NCBI RefSeq assembly: GCF_001188955.3
Contig: NZ_JPRF03000032.1
Coordinates: forward strand, 423,930-487,929
Direction of reading: 5' to 3'
Length of the DNA: 64,000 nt
From: Kitasatospora aureofaciens
GTDB taxonomy: Bacteria > Actinomycetota > Actinomycetes > Streptomycetales > Streptomycetaceae
Shown here: piece by piece, positions 58,112 through 64,000 of the stretch
Position numbering within the stretch: position 1 is the stretch's first letter
Layout of the letters: every line of letters starts with the position of its first letter
Notes under the pieces: generated by a model
What the model was told of the DNA's origin: nothing
Databases searched by the model: none
What the model saw: the letters and a program-made list of their open reading frames with translations, nothing else
Made by a program: the position numbers and the translations under genes

Positions 58112-60847
58112 CAACGGCTGCTCCGTCCAGATGACCTTCCCGGTCGCCGTGTAGCGCGTCCCCCAGCGGTTCGCGAACTGCGCGACCAGGAACAGCCCGC
58201 GCCCGCCCTCGTCCTCCGTCGCCGCGTACCGCAGGTGCGGCGAGGTGCTGCTGCCGTCCGACACCTCGCAGATCAGCGAGCGGTCGCGCAGCAGCCGCAC
58301 CCGGATCGGCCCGGAGCCGTAACGGATCGCGTTGGTCACCAGCTCGCTCAGGATCAGCTCGGTGACGAACGCCGCCTCGTCCAGCCCCCAGTCCGCCAGC
58401 CGCTGCGCCACCTGCGCCCGGACCGCCCCCACCGCCGCCGGATCGGAGGGCACGTCCCACTGCGCGACCTGGTTCGGCGCCAGCACCCTGGTCTCCGCGA
58501 CCAGCAGCGCGATGTCGTCCTGCGGATGAGCGGGCAGCATCGCCCCGAGCACGTCCGCACAGGTCTGCTCCGGCGTGCGCGGCGGCCCGCAGAGGGCCTC
58601 CCGCAGCAGCGCCAGCCCCTCGTCGATGTCCCGCTCGCGGTCCTCCACCAGCCCGTCCGTGTACAGCACCAGCCGGCTGCCCTCGGCCAGCTCCACCTCG
58701 GCGGTCTCGAACGGCAGCACCGCCAGCCCCAGCGGCGGCCCGGTCGGCAGCTCCGGGAACGACACCCGGCCCTGCGGGTCCACCACCGCCGGGGGCGGGT
58801 GCCCGGCGGTGGCCAGCGTGCAGCGCCGCGACACCGGGTCGTAGATCGCGTACAGGCAGGTCGCCCCGGTCAGCCCGCCGCTCTCGCCGCCGCCCGCCTC
58901 CTCCTGGTCGATCCGGTTCACCAGTTCGTCCAGGTGGCCCAGCAGCTCGTCCGGCGGCAGGTCGAGCGTCGAGAAGTTGTGGATCGCCGTCCGCAGCCGT
59001 CCCATCGTCGCCGCCGCGTGCAGCCCGTGCCCGACCACGTCACCGACCACCAGCGCCACCCGCGCACCCGGCAGCGGGATCACGTCGAACCAGTCCCCGC
59101 CCACCCCGGCCTGGGCCGGCAGGTAGCGGTGCGCCACCTCCAGCGCGTTCTGCTCCGGCAGGCTGCGCGGCAGCAGGCTGTGCTGCAGGGTCACCGCCAT
59201 CGCGTGCTCGCGGGTGTACCGGCGCGCGTTGTCGATGCACACCGCCGCGTGCGCCACCAGCTCCTCGGCCAGCGTCAGGTCCTCCACCTCGAACGGCTCC
59301 GGCCGCTCCGCACGCCAGAACCGGACCACTCCCAGGAGCACCCCGCGCGCCCGCAGCGGCACCCGTACCAGCGAGTGCACCCCGTACGCCAGCGCCTGCT
59401 CCGCCCCTTCGGGATCCTGCTCCCGCCAGGCCCGCGCCTCGGCCAGCCGCGGCTCCAGCCGGGGCTGGCCGCTCTGCAGTGCGCTGGCCAGCGGCGTGGC
59501 CGGCACCACGTCCAGGGCGGTCCCCGCCGGGTAGAACGGGCCGTTCTCCCCGGTCCCGACGACGGCCGCCCGCCGCATCCGGTTCAGCGAGGTGCCCCGC
59601 GGCAGCTCGTCGCCCGAGAGCACCTGCTCCGCGAGGTCGACCGTGGCGAAGTCCGCGAACCGCGGCACCGCGACCTGCGCCAGCTCTTTCGCGGTCCGGG
59701 TGACGTCCAGCGTGCTGCCCACCGTCATGCCGGCGTCGTACAACAGCCGCAGCCGGCGCTGCGCGCCCTCGGCCCGTCCGGTCAGCGCCATCAGCTCGGT
59801 GGAGTCGCGCAGCGTGGCGACGCAGCCGGGTGGACCGCCGTCCTGGTCGGTCAGCCGGACGTTCACCGCCAGCAGCCGCTCCCCGGCCAGCACCACCTCG
59901 TCGGTCACCGGGTGATCGGCGGTCAGCAGTTCCAGTGCGGCCGGATCCAGGCCCAGCTCGGTCACCGGACGGCCCTCGGCGTCCGGCGGCAGGCCCAGCA
60001 GCCGGCGCGCCTCGTCGTTGCAGAGCAGCAGCCGCCCGTCCCCGGCGACGATCATCACGCCCTCGCGCACCGCGTGCAGCACCGCCGCGTGGTGCTCGTA
60101 CATCCTGGTCATCTCGACCGGGCCCAGCCCGTGCGTCTGCCGCCGCAGCCGCCGGCTGATCAGGGCCGTGCCCAGCGTCGCCAGGCCCATCGCGCCCGCC
60201 GCCGCGCCCAGGACCACCGGCAACTGGCGCTCGCTCGCGGTGGAGACGTTGCTCAGGGTGACCCCGGCCGAGACCAGCCCGACCACCGAGCCGTCCGGCG
60301 CGTACACCGGGACCACCGCCTGGACCAGCGGGCCCAGCGTGCCGGTGACGTGCTGGGTCACCACCTGGCCGTGCAGCGCGGGCTCGTACGTGCCGACGAA
60401 CTTCTGCCCGATCCGCGCCGGGTTGGGGTGGGTGTAGCGGATGCCCTGGTTGTTCAGCACCACGATGAAGTCCACGCCGGAGGCGATCCGAGCGGACTGC
60501 GCCTTCGGCTGCAGGATCGCGGTCGGATCGGGGGAGCGCAGCGCGTCCACCATGCCCGGCGAGTTGGCGAAGGACTGCGCCACCGCCACCGACCGGTTGC
60601 GCGCCTCGCGGTCGGCGTCGGTGCGCGACTGCACGACCAGCGCCACCGCGGCCCCCGCCGCCAGCAGCAGCACGACCAGGATCTGGAGCGCGAACACCTG
60701 CCCGGCCACCGACCGGTGCCGTGCCGGCCGCGGACGCTTCGCGCGTGGCAGTTGTTGCCGACCGTGTGGGCGCCCACCGAAGGAGCCGGCGTCGCCGGTG
60801 GCACCAGAGGCCGACGGAGCCCAGGATCGGCCCGGATTTCGGGCCAT
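58106..60847 (-). CDS. SpoIIE-type PP2C phosphatase with Cache-like, PAS, GAF and anti-sigma ATPase domains
   Basis: 913 residues from the ATG at 60847 (a GTG 12 codons upstream is the alternative). A basic cytoplasmic head, TM1 (51-72), an extracytoplasmic sensor of about 135 residues with single-Cache character (GVDFIVVLNNQGIRYTHPNPARIGQ), TM2 (210-231), PAS (250-355), GAF (385-540), SpoIIE phosphatase (560-775; GDWFDVIPLPG, GDVVGHG, LYTDGLVEDR) and a C-terminal HATPase_c (790-905; ELVTNAIRYG, GGRGLFLV). Proteins of this type dephosphorylate anti-anti-sigma factors, linking an external signal to stress sigma factors. No partner genes are adjacent. Confidence 0.92.
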   Translation of the reverse strand: MARNPGRSWAPSASGATGDAGSFGGRPHGRQQLPRAKRPRPARHRSVAGQVFALQILVVLLLAAGAAVALVVQSRTDADREARNRSVAVAQSFANSPGMVDALRSPDPTAILQPKAQSARIASGVDFIVVLNNQGIRYTHPNPARIGQKFVGTYEPALHGQVVTQHVTGTLGPLVQAVVPVYAPDGSVVGLVSAGVTLSNVSTASERQLPVVLGAAAGAMGLATLGTALISRRLRRQTHGLGPVEMTRMYEHHAAVLHAVREGVMIVAGDGRLLLCNDEARRLLGLPPDAEGRPVTELGLDPAALELLTADHPVTDEVVLAGERLLAVNVRLTDQDGGPPGCVATLRDSTELMALTGRAEGAQRRLRLLYDAGMTVGSTLDVTRTAKELAQVAVPRFADFATVDLAEQVLSGDELPRGTSLNRMRRAAVVGTGENGPFYPAGTALDVVPATPLASALQSGQPRLEPRLAEARAWREQDPEGAEQALAYGVHSLVRVPLRARGVLLGVVRFWRAERPEPFEVEDLTLAEELVAHAAVCIDNARRYTREHAMAVTLQHSLLPRSLPEQNALEVAHRYLPAQAGVGGDWFDVIPLPGARVALVVGDVVGHGLHAAATMGRLRTAIHNFSTLDLPPDELLGHLDELVNRIDQEEAGGGESGGLTGATCLYAIYDPVSRRCTLATAGHPPPAVVDPQGRVSFPELPTGPPLGLAVLPFETAEVELAEGSRLVLYTDGLVEDRERDIDEGLALLREALCGPPRTPEQTCADVLGAMLPAHPQDDIALLVAETRVLAPNQVAQWDVPSDPAAVGAVRAQVAQRLADWGLDEAAFVTELILSELVTNAIRYGSGPIRVRLLRDRSLICEVSDGSSTSPHLRYAATEDEGGRGLFLVAQFANRWGTRYTATGKVIWTEQPLE

Positions 60848-60900
60848 ACGGTCATGTTTGCACTCCGGCCAGTCCGCGACCACCCCGTCCCCTGGACCGT

Positions 60901-60930
60901 TTGGCCTTCCCAGCCCCGGCTTGGCAAGAT
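60901..60930 (+). promoter_or_regulatory. Candidate promoter for a leaderless TrmH transcript
   Basis: TTGGCC (60901-60906), 18 bases, CAAGAT (60925-60930), 7 bases before the GTG at 60937. Weak hexamers; position is the main support. Confidence 0.35.
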
Positions 60931-60936
60931 CGCAGG

Positions 60937-61749
60937 GTGTCCGAACCCAGCACCATCACCGACCCTGCCGATCCCCGCCTCGCCGACTACACCGGCCTCA
61001 CCGACGTCGAACTGCGCCGCCGCCGCGAACCCGCCGAGGGCCTGTTCATCGCCGAGGGGGAGAAGGTCATCCGCCGCGCCCTCTCCGCCGGCTACCGGAT
61101 GCGGTCGATGCTGCTGACCGCCAAGTGGCTCGACGTGATGGCCGACGTCATCGCCGACGCCGACGCCGACGCCCCCGTCCACGTGGTCGAACCCGCACTC
61201 GCCGAAGCCGTCACCGGCTACCACGTCCACCGCGGCGCCCTCGCCTCGATGGAACGCAAGCCCCTCCCTGACGCCGCCTCCCTGCTCACCGGCGCCCGCC
61301 GCGTCGCCGTCCTGGAAGGCCTGGTCGACCACACCAACCTCGGAGCCATCTTCCGCAGCGCCGCCGCCCTCGGCATGGACGCCGTCCTGCTCTCCCCCGA
61401 CTGCGCCGACCCGCTCTACCGCCGCGCCGTCAAGGTCTCCATGGGCGCTGTCTTCGCGGTCCCCTACGCCCGCCTCGACCCCTGGCCCGCCGCCCTCGAC
61501 ACCGTCCGCGACGCCGGCTTCACCCTCCTCGCCCTCACCCCCGCCGAAACCGCCGTCGACCTCGCCACCCTCACCCCCCACACCCTCCCCAGGACCGCCC
61601 TCCTCCTCGGCGCCGAAGGTGACGGCCTCACCCCGCGTGCCATCGCCGCCGCCCACCACCCCGTCCGCATCCCCATGGCCCACGGCATCGACTCCCTCAA
61701 CGTGGGCGCCGCCGCCGCCGTAGCCTTCTACGCCGTCACCACCCCCTGA
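60937..61749 (+). CDS. TrmH-family RNA methyltransferase
   Basis: 270 residues from the GTG at 60937, probably leaderless (no ribosome site). N-terminal substrate-binding domain (EGLFIAEGEKVIRRAL), then SPOUT motifs VLEGLVDHTNLGAIFRSAAALGMDAV, LLLGAEGDGLT and IPMAHGIDSLNVGAAAAVAFY. Methylates a ribose 2'-OH of rRNA or tRNA. It is a paralogue of the methylase at 20537 but only distantly similar. Divergent from the phosphatase gene. Confidence 0.92.
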   Translation: MSEPSTITDPADPRLADYTGLTDVELRRRREPAEGLFIAEGEKVIRRALSAGYRMRSMLLTAKWLDVMADVIADADADAPVHVVEPALAEAVTGYHVHRGALASMERKPLPDAASLLTGARRVAVLEGLVDHTNLGAIFRSAAALGMDAVLLSPDCADPLYRRAVKVSMGAVFAVPYARLDPWPAALDTVRDAGFTLLALTPAETAVDLATLTPHTLPRTALLLGAEGDGLTPRAIAAAHHPVRIPMAHGIDSLNVGAAAAVAFYAVTTP

Positions 61750-63040
61750 CCCCCCCGCCCCGCCAGCTCTCCTCCCGCACCCGAACTCGCCCCAACCGCC
61801 ATCCCAACCGTCCCTCGCAGCATCAGCTCGCACGCCACGAACCGGCCCGCCCAGCCCGATACGTCCACCCCCCAAACGCACCCCCCTCCCGCACACCGGC
61901 CGACCCCTGCACATGAAACCGGCCCATCCGACATCGCGCCTCTGCCGCACACCCCCGCGTGCCCCAACCCGGCGATCCGCCGCCCGACTACCCCCTGGTC
62001 CTTACGGCGCCGGCTAGCCCCCCGCAGGCCCCCGCCCGGGGAATTCGCCCCATCGGACCTCCCACCCCGGCCGCACAGCCTCCCGCGTCCCGGCTCGGTG
62101 GTCCACCCACCCCAACACCCCTCCCCAGCCCTGCGGCGGCAGCCCTCCTCCCGCACACGAATCCGCCCCGCACGAGAAGTCAACCCGTCTGATTTTCCAG
62201 CCCCGCACCGGCCCGCGCGCCTCGGTCCGGCGGCCCACCCCGCCCGAGCACCCCTTCGGCCCTTGCGGCGTGAGCTCTCCGGCCACGAACCGGCCCGCCC
62301 CTGCGCCGATGTCGACTCGACCCTTCGCGGGATTCGCATCCTGGTCCCGGCCCTGCGGCGTCGGCCCTCCTCCCGCAACCAATCCACCTGCACAGGAGGT
62401 CGTCGGACTTCTCGCCCCGGCCACAGAGCCTCGCGCGCCCGGAGCCCGCCCAGTCGCCCCACCCCCATCCGTTTCCCGGATCTTGCGGCGCCAGCTCTCC
62501 TTGCGCATGTCAATCGGTGGGACGTCCCGGCCTCGCCGCACAGCCGTGCGCACCTCGGTCCAGTGGCCCATCGCCCGGGCACCGCTCCGGTCCTGCGCGA
62601 GCTCTCCGGTCACGCACTGACCGGTCCCTGTGCCGGATGCCGGCTCCACTCGTTTGCGGAGTCCGCACCCTGATCTCGGCTTTGCGGTGTCAGCTCGCGT
62701 CCCCCCTGCATAGGAAGTCGGCCCATCCGACTTCTGGCGCGGAGGCCCCAGCCACTTCTCTCACATGCCCGTTCTGTCGGCGTCCGGTGTAGGTGTGCCG
62801 CCCGGGCAGCTCTGGCTCGGCGTTGCGTGGGCGTTGGTTGCCGACGCCTGCCTACTTCCCGCGGCGCGGGCCGGGTATCTCATCGGCGTCGGCTCGCCGC
62901 GTGGCCGGTTTGCCGCGTGCGCTCCCGGGCCCGCTGCGCGCAGGAAGTCCAGCCGACTGCCTGTGCGTTCCTCGCGTCATTGCGCGCCGCAGTCGCTCTG
63001 CCGCGCGGCCCGCCGCCGTCCTGCGCCCGGTGCCCGCGCG
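61750..63040. repeat. Degenerate repeat array in convergent intergenic region
   Basis: 1.3 kb without a supported gene. The + strand is very C-rich and contains recurring blocks: a core like CCTGCGGCGxCAGCTCTCC (near 62130, 62261, 62353, 62482, 62592, 62680; fainter at 61763 and 62001), a CCGCACAGCCTCGCGC-like block (near 62070, 62422, 62537), CTCGGTCCxGxGGCCCA (62221, 62554) and hairpin-like GAAGTCGGCCCATCCGACTTC (62714-62734, with decayed copies near 61914, 62174 and 62395). Spacing is about 90-150 bases and copies are roughly 60-80% alike by eye. Minus-strand open frames here are Gly/Arg-rich and look like GC artefacts. Confidence 0.6.
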
Positions 63041-63067
63041 CCGGAAGTCGGCCGGGCCGACTTCCGG
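63041..63067. terminator. Hairpin terminator (GAAGTCGG family) after the last gene
   Basis: Perfect 11-bp stem (63041-63051 with 63057-63067) with a CCGGG loop, 10 bases beyond the stop of the minus-strand gene. Confidence 0.8.
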
Positions 63068-63076
63068 TGTGCGGCT

Positions 63077-64000
63077 TCAGCCCGTCGCGGCGGCGGCGGG
63101 TGGCGGGGCCGGGCGGCGGGGCTGGGGAGGGCTGGTGGGGGAGGCGCCGCCGGAGGCGCCGGCGCCGGGCCAGGACTCGTCGAGGGTGCCGTCGGCGCGC
63201 ACGGTGTAGCGGGTGGAGATGACCGCGCCGGTGGCGGCCACGCGTTCCTCGCGGACGACCGCGCTGCTGTCCAGGCGCCACGTGGTGGTGGCCTGCGGGT
63301 CGGCGGTGGAGGTGCGGGAGGCGCTGGCGACCGGGGTGTCCCCGGTGAAGGTGTAGAGCTGGACGAGGTCGACCGGTGCCGACCCCTCCGCCCGCCGCAG
63401 GACGACGACCGTGGCCGGCTGGCCCTTGTACCGGGCCGGCAGCACCGCACTCAGCGCGAGCTGCGGTCCGGCCCCGGCCGAGCGCCCGTCCTTCAGCGGG
63501 ACGGCGGGCCCGCCCGGCCCGTCGGAGTAGGTGCGGTTGGGCCAGTCGACCACGGGTCCGGGCCCCTGCGCGGGCGCCAAGGCACCGTCCGCCGTGCCGC
63601 GCGCGGCCGCCGGGAGCGGGGTCGTGGTGGCCCGCGGCGCGACGTCCACGGAGGTCCCGGGCACGGCCTGCTCGCCCCCGCGGTGCCCGGTGTTCGCCGC
63701 CACGGTCTGTCCGACCAGCGGCCGCGCCCCCTGGTTGCTGCGGTTCTCGCAGCCCTGCGCCGCCGCGATGGCCAGCGCCACCCCGATCGTCACGGTGACG
63801 AAGACCACCAGCCGTTGCCGCAGCAGCCGCTGCCGCGCCGTGCCGGGCCGCCCGCCGGGGGCGGGGGTGTGCTGGCGCTCCCGGGGCCGCTGGCGGGGCG
63901 GCGGGGGCGTGTGCGGGCGCTCCCGCAGCGGACGGGTGACCGGCGTGGCCTCGGGCCGGGGGAGCGGGCCGCCCTGTGGGCGCCGTGCGGCAGCCCGGGC
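63077..64000 (-). CDS. Single-pass membrane protein of unknown function (N-terminus beyond window)
   Basis: At least 307 codons, open to the window edge. The cytoplasmic part is Pro/Arg-rich (RPRERQHTPAPGGRPG), followed by a membrane segment (LVVFVTVTIGVALAIAAAQ) and a roughly 220-residue extracytoplasmic region with VDWPNRTYSDGPGGPAVPL, a domain with LPARYKGQPATVVVLRR and DLVQLYTFTGD, and an Ala/Pro/Gly tail. The GTG at 63808 just before the membrane segment is an internal alternative, but the frame upstream is clearly coding-like. I do not recognise the family. Followed by a hairpin of the GAAGTCGG family. Confidence 0.65.
   Translation of the reverse strand, partial: ARAAARRPQGGPLPRPEATPVTRPLRERPHTPPPPRQRPRERQHTPAPGGRPGTARQRLLRQRLVVFVTVTIGVALAIAAAQGCENRSNQGARPLVGQTVAANTGHRGGEQAVPGTSVDVAPRATTTPLPAAARGTADGALAPAQGPGPVVDWPNRTYSDGPGGPAVPLKDGRSAGAGPQLALSAVLPARYKGQPATVVVLRRAEGSAPVDLVQLYTFTGDTPVASASRTSTADPQATTTWRLDSSAVVREERVAATGAVISTRYTVRADGTLDESWPGAGASGGASPTSPPQPRRPAPPPAAAATG

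Noticed and set aside
61728..62582. Minus-strand open frame of 284 codons in the repeat array
   Set aside because: Product is Arg/Gly-rich with no domain, start or ribosome site; it covers the degenerate repeats.
1..64000. CRISPR arrays, tRNA/rRNA genes, insertion sequences, phage genes
   Set aside because: Nothing of these kinds was seen: no regularly spaced exact repeats, no transposase or integrase motifs, no CCA-ending cloverleaf candidates.

Overview
The window is GC-rich actinobacterial chromosome. Codon third positions are overwhelmingly G/C, GTG/TTG starts are frequent, several genes look leaderless, and the gene order matches what I remember of the Streptomyces core between the cobalamin genes and the glnA4 region: metNIQ - argCJBDR/argH - pheST - rplT/rpmI/infC - glnA4 - DEAD/H helicase. 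Streptomyces or the related genus Kitasatospora is the best guess. No tRNA, rRNA, insertion sequence, prophage or CRISPR array was recognised. This reads as a core region with a few decayed genes.

Layout. 1-1747 is the tail of a dipeptide/oligopeptide ABC transporter (two ATPases, the first cut by the window edge). 1946-9635 holds a small YrdB-like membrane protein, a PLP epimerase/aminotransferase, an ArsR-type repressor, a roadblock-like orphan protein, a large Ski2-like helicase, a 5'-3' exonuclease and a cation-efflux (CDF) transporter. 9833-13141 is a glutamylation locus: a class I amidotransferase-like gamma-glutamyl hydrolase divergent from a GlnA4-like synthetase. After the synthetase come what looks like an internally deleted aldehyde dehydrogenase and an SDR oxidoreductase. 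13265-18350 has a DUF2510 membrane protein, a membrane-anchored lytic polysaccharide monooxygenase, a frameshifted small gene, a PLP deaminase/aldolase, SseB-like and DUF1844 proteins. 18850-26563 is translation: infC (ATC start) with a terminator-bearing leader, rpmI, rplT, an rRNA 2'-O-methyltransferase, a PAS histidine kinase, and pheS-pheT.

26679-29001 is a YtrA-type GntR/ABC operon. It is followed by a secreted GH46 chitosanase with a palindromic operator, an orphan sugar-binding lipoprotein, beta-oxidation type HBD, a second SDR, a divergent polysaccharide deacetylase lipoprotein, a DUF574 methyltransferase, an HD hydrolase, an FBP/FusB-like zinc protein, an S4 RNA-binding protein, a VOC protein and an RlmG/RsmC-like methyltransferase. 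39068-45623 is the arginine pathway (argC-J-B-D-R, then argH from its own promoter); argC and argH share a 15-base operator-like element. A stand-alone sigma region-4 protein and a GNAT with a palindromic promoter follow.

46960-49998 is metNIQ, preceded by a 27-codon leaderless reading frame that ends in Met, Cys, Arg, Arg, Met, Cys, His, Cys, stop. This is a strong candidate for a sulfur-amino-acid attenuation peptide and the most interesting item in the window. 50964-58063 is lower-ligand and corrin biosynthesis: cobL, a 1328-residue BluB-CobT fusion with about 745 disordered residues in front, and a CysG/CobA-type gene broken by one missing G. A SpoIIE-type phosphatase sensor and a TrmH methyltransferase follow. 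Then comes a 1.3 kb convergent intergenic region made of degenerate repeats containing the same hairpin found after cobA, and finally the C-terminal part of a membrane protein running off the window.
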